Shown here: positions 38,482-44,474 of the stretch, in pieces | Position numbering within the stretch: the first letter of the stretch is position 1 | How the letters are laid out: each line of letters opens with the position of its first letter | From: a virus | Strand: one strand, 5' to 3' | DNA: 44,474 bases | IMG/VR virus record: IMGVR_UViG_3300032156_000025 | Coordinates: 1-44,474 of that record | Notes under the pieces: generated by a model | Seen by the model: only the letters and a program-made list of their open reading frames with translations | Told to the model about the DNA's origin: nothing | Database searches by the model: none | Program-made: the position numbers and the translations under genes

Positions 38482-38510
38482 TTGACATCCTCTTAAGCGT
38501 ATGCTTAACT
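38482..38510 (+). promoter_or_regulatory. Promoter of the XRE regulator (leaderless)
   Basis: TTGACA (38482-38487) is a perfect -35, followed by 17 bases and TTAACT (38505-38510). Transcription would start about seven bases later, at the ATG of the gene itself (38517), giving an mRNA without a leader, as is frequent in actinobacteria. Confidence 0.7.
38493..38508. promoter_or_regulatory. Palindromic operator
   Basis: TTAAGC-GTAT-GCTTAA is a perfect 16-base palindrome between and over the -10 of the promoter. A dimeric XRE repressor bound here would block RNA polymerase, so autoregulation by the adjacent gene is likely. GCATATGC right after it is a second, smaller palindrome. Confidence 0.65.
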
Positions 38511-38516
38511 GTGCAT

Positions 38517-38852
38517 ATGCCCACCAGCGCATTCGATTCGCAGCGACTCGTGCAGGCTCGTCTCAAGGCCCGGATGACGCAAGGCGACCTCGCCTACAGG
38601 CTTCGCGAGTTGTCCGGCGGGAGAGTCAAGACGACGCAATCTCAGATCTCAAACTGGGAACGCGGCGTCGCTGCGCCCAGCTCGATCGCACTCCCCTTTA
38701 TCGCTGAGGCGACAGGCCACGCGATCGAGTTCTTCTATACGTCCGGGCCAGGCGAAGACGACGACGAACAGGAGGCCGCCTTGCCTAGCTACCACGAGTT
38801 TCTTGAGGCTATCCGGCCGGTTGCCCGTCTTTTCGAGAAGGCTGAGCAATGA
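38517..38852 (+). CDS. XRE-family transcriptional regulator (repressor-like)
   Basis: This 111-residue protein has an N-terminal XRE helix-turn-helix (residues about 10-70): LVQARLKARMTQGDLAYRL, a loop, then TQSQISNWERGVAAPSSIALPFIAEATG. The acidic C-terminal half (GEDDDEQEAA, then a helix) may dimerise. ATG 38517 coincides with the predicted transcription start; GTG 38511 is two codons upstream. It is the best candidate for the repressor or Cro-like switch protein. No peptidase or C-terminal CI domain is present. It opens the long early operon. Confidence 0.85.
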   Translation: MPTSAFDSQRLVQARLKARMTQGDLAYRLRELSGGRVKTTQSQISNWERGVAAPSSIALPFIAEATGHAIEFFYTSGPGEDDDEQEAALPSYHEFLEAIRPVARLFEKAEQ

Positions 38853-39088
38853 CCGCCGCAGCCCCCACTCTCACGAAGGGCGTGAGCTGGCGCGACTTCT
38901 GGCTACCGAAGGGCGCGCGGGAAGCACGTACCGACCTCGCCGATTGCCTGGACGACCTGCGCGAGCTCGAGATGCTCGAGTACGCCTTCGACAACCCGAA
39001 CTTCGATCGCATCGTCGACTACCCGGTCTGGCGCGATCGCATCCTCGGACAGATCCGCGCGATCAAGGATCGCTGGGGGATCAAGTGA
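38849..39088 (+). CDS. Small hypothetical early protein
   Basis: This 79-residue protein has an ATG overlapping the repressor stop (ATGA). It is acidic and helical, with aromatic positions (WRDFWLPKGAREARTDLADC, then VWRDRILGQIRAIKDRWG). No domain is recognised. Its stop overlaps the next GTG. Confidence 0.7.
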   Translation: MTAAAPTLTKGVSWRDFWLPKGAREARTDLADCLDDLRELEMLEYAFDNPNFDRIVDYPVWRDRILGQIRAIKDRWGIK

Positions 39089-39384
39089 CCGCGCTCGCCC
39101 TCCTGCATGACGAGTTGGCCGACGTACGCGACGCCGAGAGGCTGCGCCGCCGCCCGATTCTCGGCACTTCGGCTCGCGCGCGCCGCCAAGCGAGCGTGCG
39201 CTATGTGCTCTCCCTCAGCGTCGAGTTCGGCTTCCGCGACATGACCGAGGCCGAGTTCCACGAGATCGAGCGGCTGATCGCTCGCTTCGGTCCGCTGATG
39301 CCAGTCGAGAGTCAGATCGATCGCTTCCGCCATGCGGCGCTGATCGCCGCGACAGTCGTCCAGCTCAGGAGACGAACACGATGA
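39085..39384 (+). CDS. Small hypothetical early protein before recT
   Basis: This 99-residue protein starts at GTG overlapping the preceding stop. It is helical, with a basic N-terminal third (RDAERLRRRPILGTSARARRQ) and a regular pattern after it (MTEAEFHEIERLIARFG, DRFRHAALIAATVVQL). The recT ATG overlaps its stop, which suggests stoichiometric co-expression. The function is unknown. Confidence 0.7.
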   Translation: MTALALLHDELADVRDAERLRRRPILGTSARARRQASVRYVLSLSVEFGFRDMTEAEFHEIERLIARFGPLMPVESQIDRFRHAALIAATVVQLRRRTR

Positions 39385-40526
39385 CCAAGACGCAAGAACT
39401 CGCTGTGCCTGAAACCCCGGCGCAGTCACTCAAGAAAAAGGTCGCGGGTGAAGATTTCCGCAAGCAGGTCGCGCTTGCTCTCCCTGGCGATGTGAGCGCG
39501 GATCGCTTTGTGCGCTCCGCGATCACGGCGCTGATGGCGAACCCAGACATCGCAACTTGCGAGCCGGACTCGATCTTCAATGCGCTACTCAAGGCCGCGC
39601 AGGACGGACTGCTCGCCGACGGTCGCGAGGCTGCGCTCGTCAACTTCAAGGGCAAGGCTCAATACATGCCGATGGTCAGCGGTTTCAGGAAGGTCGCCGC
39701 CGAGTCGGGCTGGTCGATCAAGGCGCGCTGTGTCTACGCGAACGATCACTTCGAGTACACAGAGGAGCCGCCGCTGCTCGTTCATAACCCCGTGCGTCCT
39801 GGCGCTGAGCGCGGCGCTTTGATTGCCGCCTACGCGATCGGTCGCAAGCACGGCGAGGACTCGGTCTTCAAGGTGATGTACCGCGACGAAATCGAGAAGC
39901 GCCGCGCGATCGCGAAGACTGACAACGTCTGGAAGGGCTGGACGGCGGAGATGTATGAGAAGACGGCTGCCCGCAGTCTCTTCGCCGACCTTCCGCTTGG
40001 CGATCGCGAGCGCGTCCGCCGCGTGCTTGAAGCATCCGATCCTAGCGATGCCGCCGCCCTGCTCTATGGCAACGGTGCTCGCGCCGCTCTTAGTTCGGCT
40101 CCCCCAGCCGATGTCGAGGTCATCGATCTCGACAGTCAGCAGGCCGGGGAGGCACAGGCGCCTGCCGAGTCCGCGATTACAGGCGCGGGCGATGCCTCCC
40201 CGGCTCCTGATCCCGCCGAAGAGCCCGAACTCGAACCCGAGCCGACGACCTTCGCGCCTCCGGCCGACGTGGCCGATCGCCAGAAAGCCGCCGAGGCTGC
40301 AGCCGGTTTCGTCGTCCCCAACGACTGGAAGGCGAAGGGTAAGCGACTCTCTGAGATCGCAGCGAAGCCGAGCGGCGAGCAGTGGTTCGGCGTCGCGCTC
40401 CGCAAGTCGGTCCCTGGCGATTTCCGTGATGCCGTGGTCGCCTACGCGCGCGTCTACCTGCCCGACATCTTCGCGGCGTACGAAGCCGAGGTCACGGCCG
40501 CGGGCGGACAGGAGCAGCTCGCATGA
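39381..40526 (+). CDS. recT: RecT-family single-strand annealing protein
   Basis: This 381-residue protein should coat single-stranded DNA and anneal complementary strands in phage recombination. The RecT core (about residues 30-235) shows the family order: DRFVRSAITALMANPDIATC, SIFNALLKAAQDGLLADGREAALVNFKGKAQYMPM, GFRKVAAESGWSIKARCVYANDHFEY, YRDEIEKRR, and WKGWTAEMYEKTAARSLF. The C-terminal 140 residues are an acidic Pro-rich linker and a small helical domain, longer than in E. coli RecT (269 aa). The ATG overlaps the previous stop. The nuclease partner is probably SbcCD, as no RecE or lambda exonuclease homologue is present. Confidence 0.93.
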   Translation: MTKTQELAVPETPAQSLKKKVAGEDFRKQVALALPGDVSADRFVRSAITALMANPDIATCEPDSIFNALLKAAQDGLLADGREAALVNFKGKAQYMPMVSGFRKVAAESGWSIKARCVYANDHFEYTEEPPLLVHNPVRPGAERGALIAAYAIGRKHGEDSVFKVMYRDEIEKRRAIAKTDNVWKGWTAEMYEKTAARSLFADLPLGDRERVRRVLEASDPSDAAALLYGNGARAALSSAPPADVEVIDLDSQQAGEAQAPAESAITGAGDASPAPDPAEEPELEPEPTTFAPPADVADRQKAAEAAAGFVVPNDWKAKGKRLSEIAAKPSGEQWFGVALRKSVPGDFRDAVVAYARVYLPDIFAAYEAEVTAAGGQEQLA

Positions 40527-40642
40527 TCTTCCTTTTCTTCCACTGGTTCTCTCAGGCAACGCACTACGTCCCGGTGATCATCATCTGGCTGATCATCGCG
40601 CTGTACGTCCTCGCTATCTGCCGAGCCGGCCGGGACGACTGA
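40523..40642 (+). CDS. 39-residue membrane peptide
   Basis: The ATG overlaps the recT stop (ATGA). The peptide has an aromatic N-terminus (IFLFFHWFSQ) and one strong TM segment (VPVIIIWLIIALYVLAIC) with a charged end. It is one of several tiny single-TM genes in this genome; the function is unknown. Confidence 0.6.
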   Translation: MIFLFFHWFSQATHYVPVIIIWLIIALYVLAICRAGRDD

Positions 40643-40643
40643 C

Positions 40644-40985
40644 GTGAACCGCGCCGACCGGATGCTCGCTGCTCTTCGCGACGGCACACCCTGGTCGCGC
40701 GCTGAAATCTTCGACCGCGTCGGCTTCATGCTGACGAACAATGCTGCCTCCGAGCTTCGCGACCGCGGCTTCACCGTGATCGAGTCGAGACGCGGCGGCG
40801 AGTATTTCTACCAGCTTCTCAACCCCGCTCAGCCGGAGCGGCTGCGTACCACGGCACAGGTCGAAAGGCCCGAGACCGTGGCTGACCTTCCGGGTCACAG
40901 CCGTCGAGCTATTGCAGCCGCTCCGGCGGGGCGGGTTGGTCCCGAGCCCGTCCCGCAACTGTCTCTCTTGGAGGAGGTCGCATGA
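40644..40985 (+). CDS. Winged-helix-like small protein
   Basis: This 113-residue protein's first 55 residues have the order of a winged helix used in phage regulators (RADRMLAALRDGTPWSRAEIFDRVGFMLTNNAASELRDRGFTVIESRRGGEYFYQL), that is helix, HTH, then a beta hairpin. The C-terminal half is Pro/Ala-rich. GTG 40644 is one base after the preceding stop region and its stop overlaps the next ATG. It is probably DNA-binding. Confidence 0.7.
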   Translation: MNRADRMLAALRDGTPWSRAEIFDRVGFMLTNNAASELRDRGFTVIESRRGGEYFYQLLNPAQPERLRTTAQVERPETVADLPGHSRRAIAAAPAGRVGPEPVPQLSLLEEVA

Positions 40986-41485
40986 TCGATCGCGACCTCG
41001 TCATGGCGACCTACCAAGACGGGAACGGGTACAGGAAGACCGCGCGGATTGTCGGTTGCTCTCCCACTTCCGTCCGCAGGGTTATCGATCCCGAGTATGC
41101 AGAGCGGAGTCGAGTAGGCTCGCGCGCGACGAAGCGGCGGCGTACAGGCACCTGCCGTGAATGCGGCGGGGAAACGCGCTACAGCGGCAAGCACGGGGAA
41201 GCGGTATCTAATCTCTGCTTGCGCTGCTGGCGCCGTCTTGAACAAGAATTACGTCGCTGGACGCGCGATACCATAATCGCAGCGATTCAGGAATGGGCAC
41301 GCGAGCACGGTGGGGTACCGCCAGTAGCTCCCGAATGGCAGAACGCGTCTCGGGGGTCGAGATTCCCCGCCGCCGGGACCGTATATAACAACCCGTCGGC
41401 GCCGTTTGCCTCATGGGCTGACGCGATAGAGGCCGCCGGCTTCCCACGTCCCGTAGTTGGCTGGAAAAGGAAGGCCATCGCATGA
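40982..41485 (+). CDS. HTH plus zinc ribbon plus HEAR-type repeat protein
   Basis: This 167-residue protein has an N-terminal HTH (YRKTARIVGCSPTSVRRVI), a four-Cys zinc ribbon (TCRECGGE, then LCLRCWRR) and a C-terminal unit. The last (WTRDTIIAAIQEWAREHGGVPP, W, then PFASWADAIEAAGFPRP) matches the homing-endonuclease-associated repeat. In endonucleases such repeats read DNA, but here no HNH or other nuclease motif accompanies it. It could be a sequence-specific DNA-binding protein or a homing-enzyme remnant. ATG overlaps the previous stop. Confidence 0.75.
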   Translation: MIDRDLVMATYQDGNGYRKTARIVGCSPTSVRRVIDPEYAERSRVGSRATKRRRTGTCRECGGETRYSGKHGEAVSNLCLRCWRRLEQELRRWTRDTIIAAIQEWAREHGGVPPVAPEWQNASRGSRFPAAGTVYNNPSAPFASWADAIEAAGFPRPVVGWKRKAIA

Positions 41486-41586
41486 CCTCCGCGCGCACCT
41501 TCCTACGCCGCATTGCGCTCTACCTAATCGCGGTCAGCACGGTGCTTGTCGTCTTCGTCAACTGGATCGTGAGAGGAGCCGCATGA
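41482..41586 (+). CDS. 34-residue membrane peptide
   Basis: The ATG overlaps the previous stop and the next ATG overlaps its stop (both ATGA). The peptide has a basic start (SARTFLRR) and a single TM helix (IALYLIAVSTVLVVFVNWIV). The function is unknown. Confidence 0.6.
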   Translation: MTSARTFLRRIALYLIAVSTVLVVFVNWIVRGAA

Positions 41587-41777
41587 GCACGCAAGAAACC
41601 GAGCAGGGCCAGCAGGTCGAGGCTCGCTCGTCAGTGAAAATCTCGCTGAACGCAAAGGGCGAAATCCAGGCGGAAGTGAAAGTCCGCGTCGGCGACACGT
41701 CCGAAGAAGTCGGCGAGGCTCGTCGCCTGGCCGAGATCAACTTCGATCTGCTTCGGAGCAAGTACCCGCGGTCATGA
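41583..41777 (+). CDS. Small beta-rich protein
   Basis: This 64-residue protein has strands SVKISLNAKGEIQAEVKVRVGD and a helix AEINFDLLRSKYP. GAGAGGAG at 41569-41576 precedes the ATG, which also overlaps the stop upstream. Similar small strand-helix proteins occur in early phage operons near recombination genes; no function is known to me. Confidence 0.65.
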   Translation: MSTQETEQGQQVEARSSVKISLNAKGEIQAEVKVRVGDTSEEVGEARRLAEINFDLLRSKYPRS

Positions 41778-42001
41778 CTACCTTCCTCGACACCTTCTTT
41801 GAGACGACGAAGGGCGAGACGAACGCCACGCGATCGCGCGTTCTTCTTCGCCATGTAGCCGACGGAAAGCACGCCGAGGAAGACGAAGCCGTGCTACTCG
41901 TTGCCGCCCAGACGTTCGCCACGCTAGCCGTCGCCGAGCATCTCGAGGAGCTAGTCCGCGCAGTGGAAATCAGTGCGAACGTTCAACCGAGGCGCTCGTG
42001 A
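41774..42001 (+). CDS. Small helical protein
   Basis: This 75-residue protein starts at ATG overlapping the previous stop. An N-terminal FLDTFFETTKGE is followed by a mostly helical, acidic body (EEDEAVLLVAAQTFATLAVAEHLEELV). Its stop overlaps the next GTG. No domain is recognised. Confidence 0.65.
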   Translation: MTTFLDTFFETTKGETNATRSRVLLRHVADGKHAEEDEAVLLVAAQTFATLAVAEHLEELVRAVEISANVQPRRS

Positions 42002-42174
42002 AGGTCAAAGACCTCATCACAGCCCTGCTCGAAGCGCCGATGGACGCCGAGGTCGCGGTAGCTATCGCGGACGGCGATGAAGACATCACTGGCGCGAAAT
42101 ACACGCCGAGCGCCTTCGGCCCCGGCTGGGTCGAGATTCGGATCGTCGGCGAGTATGTCGAGGTCGAGTCGTGA
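41998..42174 (+). CDS. Small phage protein of the KVKDLI type
   Basis: This 58-residue protein starts at GTG (GTGA overlap on both sides). The layout KVKDLITALLEAPMDAEVAVAIADGDE followed by two strands (VEIRIVGEYVEVE) is a pattern seen in many phage early proteins with no assigned function. It is directly coupled to the SbcD-like gene. Confidence 0.65.
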   Translation: MKVKDLITALLEAPMDAEVAVAIADGDEDITGAKYTPSAFGPGWVEIRIVGEYVEVES

Positions 42175-43337
42175 AGCTCCTCTCGACAGGAGATTGGCAC
42201 GCGGGCGCAGGCCAAGAGTATGGCCGCGAGCCGTGGGATCGTCTCGCTGATCAGGATGCAGTCGCCGACAAGATCGCGGAGATCGCTCGCGAACGCCAGG
42301 TGGACGCCGTCCTCTTCGGCGGTGACGGTGGCGAGCGCCGAAAGCCGACACCGCGCGAGAACCTTCTGCTCGCCCACGCCTTCCGCCGCTTCGCGCCGAT
42401 CCCGGTCATCGCGATCCCCGGCAACCATGACGTGAGTGAGGCGGATGGCCCGTGCTCGCTCGACATCTTCGCGCCGGAGTTGCTCACGCTTCAACGGACT
42501 CCTGGCGTCGTCACAGTCGCCGGCACGTCGATCGCGTGTCTTCCTTGGACTCCTATCTCGCGCCTGGTCGCTGCCCGTGACGGCGGTGACCGTGCACAGA
42601 TCAACCGCGAGGCTGCGGGGCTTCTGATCGACACCGCGCGCGGGCTGCGCGCTCAGTGCGAGGGGCCATGCGTGCTTCTGCTCCACTGGTCGGTCGAGGG
42701 TGGCGTGACGGCCACGGGTGTCGAGACGCTCGCCTTCGCCGAGCCCGTCCTACCGCTCGCCGATCTTGAGGCGCTCGGCTTCGATGCGGTCTTCGCGAGC
42801 CACGTCCACAAGCCGATGGCGATCGCGCCCGGGATCATCCAGGTCGGCTCGCCCATGCCGCTCTCGTTTGGCGAGCCTGGCGATCACGGAGTCTGGATCG
42901 TCGATGTTTCCTTGAACGAAACACACGCCGAGTTCGTGCCGATCGAGTCGCGGCCGTTCGTGACGCTAGATCGCGATTGGAGCGCGATACCTGGGGCCGG
43001 TCTAAGCGGTCCAATGGACATCTTTGATTACGGCGACGATCTTTCAGCATTGCGAGACGCGATCGTCCGCGTCCGCTACACCGCCACCGCCGAGCAGGCC
43101 CGCAGGATCGATCATCGCAAGCTGCGCGACGCTCTCTATGCGGCCGGCGCCCACAAGGTCTATGCGATCGAAGCCTCGATCGAACGGGAGACGCGCGCGC
43201 GAGTGGAAGGCGTCGACGAGACGCTAGGCGAGGCCGCTGCGTTGGACGCTTACATCGAGGCGCAGGGCATCGACACCAGCATGGCCGAGCAGATGCGCGA
43301 GCGGACAGGGCGCTATTTGCAGGAGGCGCGAGCGTGA
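42171..43337 (+). CDS. SbcD-like metallophosphoesterase (nuclease subunit)
   Basis: This 388-residue calcineurin-like nuclease should form the catalytic subunit of an SbcCD/Mre11-Rad50 complex. Metal ligands are visible in order: D8 and H10 (GDWH), D52 (GGDGGE), N85-H86-D87 (GNHD), H172 (LLHWS) and H211-H213 (SHVHK). The second motif lacks the second acidic residue of the usual GDLFD, a small deviation. The C-terminal 130 residues form the capping/SbcC-binding region. GTG 42171 overlaps the previous stop. It should resect DNA ends for RecT, as T4 gp47/gp46 do for UvsX. Confidence 0.9.
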   Translation: MKLLSTGDWHAGAGQEYGREPWDRLADQDAVADKIAEIARERQVDAVLFGGDGGERRKPTPRENLLLAHAFRRFAPIPVIAIPGNHDVSEADGPCSLDIFAPELLTLQRTPGVVTVAGTSIACLPWTPISRLVAARDGGDRAQINREAAGLLIDTARGLRAQCEGPCVLLLHWSVEGGVTATGVETLAFAEPVLPLADLEALGFDAVFASHVHKPMAIAPGIIQVGSPMPLSFGEPGDHGVWIVDVSLNETHAEFVPIESRPFVTLDRDWSAIPGAGLSGPMDIFDYGDDLSALRDAIVRVRYTATAEQARRIDHRKLRDALYAAGAHKVYAIEASIERETRARVEGVDETLGEAAALDAYIEAQGIDTSMAEQMRERTGRYLQEARA

Positions 43338-43798
43338 GCGAGCGTTCAGAGTTTGGCGCTGGTCTTATCGTGTGCTTGGCAAAGTTCTCTGAGCATCTTC
43401 GGGATCACCGCGCCTCGAAGGTCATGTCGATCCACTACTACGCCGGATTGAGTCCTACCGAGCGGGAGCGCGAGGAGGCGGAAGCAAAGCGTTATCCGGT
43501 TGGTGACGCAGCCACTCGGCTACTCCAGATCAGCCCATTTCGCAATGGCACGGAGGACTTAAGCCGTGCGCTCGAGATGTGGGCGAATGCCGCGTCTGAC
43601 CATTTCTACGATCTCGACCGCACGAAGGCCCCACCGTCACTTCGGAAGCTAGCCAGCCTCACGTTGTCGATGGGGCATGGATTCTCGGGCGCGGTCTGGA
43701 CGTGGGAGCACTGGGAGGAGATTCACAAACTCTGGAGACAGGCGTGTATCGCCCTTGATCGGCGTCTCGGCGTAAAACCAGATTGGGGCGAATGGTGA
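43334..43798 (+). CDS. Hypothetical protein between sbcD and sbcC
   Basis: This 154-residue protein starts at GTG overlapping the SbcD stop; the SbcC GTG overlaps its own stop. It is helical with several aromatic positions (CLAKFSEHLRDH, ALEMWANAASDHFYDL, HGFSGAVWTWEHWEEIHKLWRQAC). No domain is recognised. Being locked between two subunits of one complex suggests a third partner or regulator, which is inference. Confidence 0.75.
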   Translation: MSERSEFGAGLIVCLAKFSEHLRDHRASKVMSIHYYAGLSPTEREREEAEAKRYPVGDAATRLLQISPFRNGTEDLSRALEMWANAASDHFYDLDRTKAPPSLRKLASLTLSMGHGFSGAVWTWEHWEEIHKLWRQACIALDRRLGVKPDWGEW

Positions 43799-44474
43799 AG
43801 CCCCTCCACCTCCGCGCTACGAACTACCGCACCTTCGAGCAGATCGATCTCGAGCTACCCTCCGGCTGCATCGCGATCGTGGGTCCGAACGGAAGCGGCA
43901 AGAGCAGCCTCGTCCTGCTCCCCGACCTCTGCCTTTTCGGGCCCGAGTCGCGCTCACTCGAGCCATACCTGACAGACGACTCGATCGGCGCTGACCTCGA
44001 GCTCGAGGAGACTTTCGAGCACGACGGCAAGTTCTATCGCGTTCGCCGCGGCTTCTCGTCGAAGGGGAGAGGCAAGGCGACTTGTGATTTCGAGCGCCTG
44101 GACGCCTACGTGGATCGGATCGGCCCCGAAGGTGGCCCGACTGTCGAGGAGTGGGAGCCCCTCACCCGCGAGACGATCAAAGAGACCGACGCGCTCATCG
44201 CGTCCACTATCGGCATGACGAGAGACACCTTCCGAAACTCGGTCTACTTGGCCCAGGGCGACGGCTCCTTCGCCGATCCATCGTGGGATCCGCGCCAGCG
44301 GAAAGAGCTGCTCTTCACGTCGCTCGGGCTCGATCAGAAATGGACACCGCTTCTGGACATGGCGAGGCGAGATAAGCGCGCAACCGAGGCGCAGCTTCAA
44401 GAGCTAGCCGACCGCGTAGGGACACTCGAAGCCGAGATCGCAGGCAAGCCTGAGATCAACTCTCGCGCTCTCAC
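43795..44474 (+). CDS. SbcC-like ATPase, N-terminal part (continues at 1)
   Basis: This is the first 226 codons of the SbcC-like protein, running off the window end and continuing in frame at base 1. Residues 1-29 form the start of the ATPase lobe (HLRATNYRTFEQIDLELP), Walker A is GPNGSGKSS (residues 30-38), and the Q-loop region is NSVYLAQGDGSF near residue 150. The coiled coil begins after the first 190 residues. GTG 43795 overlaps the stop of the preceding gene. From here to 44474 the final 179 bases duplicate the window start, so the complete gene is 43795-44295 joined to 1-1743. Confidence 0.92.
   Translation, partial: MKPLHLRATNYRTFEQIDLELPSGCIAIVGPNGSGKSSLVLLPDLCLFGPESRSLEPYLTDDSIGADLELEETFEHDGKFYRVRRGFSSKGRGKATCDFERLDAYVDRIGPEGGPTVEEWEPLTRETIKETDALIASTIGMTRDTFRNSVYLAQGDGSFADPSWDPRQRKELLFTSLGLDQKWTPLLDMARRDKRATEAQLQELADRVGTLEAEIAGKPEINSRAL
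44296..44474. repeat. Terminal direct repeat (circular overlap), right copy
   Basis: This copy of bases 1-179 differs only at 44411 (A instead of G at 116). It marks circular closure of the sequence. Confidence 0.9.

Overview
The window is a complete, circularly permuted temperate siphovirus genome or circular prophage. The first 179 bases recur as the last 179 (44296-44474) with one mismatch, so the unique length is about 44,295 bp. The gene broken by the window ends (an SbcC-like ATPase) reads through the join in frame. The DNA is GC-rich with strongly GC-biased third codon positions. Genes are packed with ATGA, GTGA or TTGA stop/start overlaps, and GTG and TTG starts are common, all typical of phages of high-GC actinobacteria. 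Two genes hint at the host class. One is an exported protein with an N-terminal anchor, a short collagen-like stretch and a beta-rich C-terminus (10622-11137). The other is an Ig-like tail domain (in 32168-34693). Both resemble architectures common in Thermoleophilia (Solirubrobacter/Conexibacter-like), so a Thermoleophilia host is the best inference, but it is an inference.

Layout, read around the circle. (1) 38517 to 2201, plus strand, early/recombination: an XRE repressor-like gene with a palindromic operator in its promoter and an apparently leaderless mRNA, small hypothetical genes, RecT, tiny membrane peptides, a HEAR-domain DNA-binding protein, then an SbcD/SbcC nuclease pair split by a small gene. 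RecT plus SbcCD would form a strand-resection and annealing system. (2) 2234-3790, minus strand: a large serine integrase. (3) 3811-10465, plus strand, regulation/replication: a hexapeptide-repeat beta-solenoid protein, a SigH-like sigma factor, a run of Cys-rich DNA-binding-type proteins, RusA, a replication-initiator-like gene containing 12-bp iterons (candidate origin) and a small methyltransferase. (4) 10462-11215: promoter, terminator, a host-like exported protein and a tRNA-like gene with anticodon CAT. (5) 11232-34693: packaging, head and tail genes.

The head module resembles Mu (DUF935-type portal, MuF, Mu-I-like protease, DUF1320-like connector, Mu gpG-like virion morphogenesis protein). 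The tail is a long non-contractile siphovirus tail: tube protein, a -1 frameshifted assembly chaperone pair, a 1138-aa tape measure and tip proteins with LamG and Ig-like domains. A 1076-aa protein with two glycosyltransferase domains and a methyltransferase domain sits between capsid and connector genes. (6) 34710-37438: lysis, with an Amidase_3 enzyme, small membrane proteins, a TIM-barrel-like protein and a lipoprotein-type glucosaminidase. (7) 37493-38459, minus strand: an exported moron and a helical protein divergent from the repressor.

The most unusual elements are the GT2-TPR-methyltransferase-GT4 protein in the capsid operon, the iteron array inside the replication gene, a sigma factor with a shortened region 4, nested and frameshifted structural genes, and a set of structured intergenic leaders that share an AGGAGCCCACCG motif and in places hide Shine-Dalgarno sequences. 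No stretch over 300 bases lacks a gene. The longest gaps (10466-10621 and 19630-19796) hold a promoter/terminator pair and strong hairpins.
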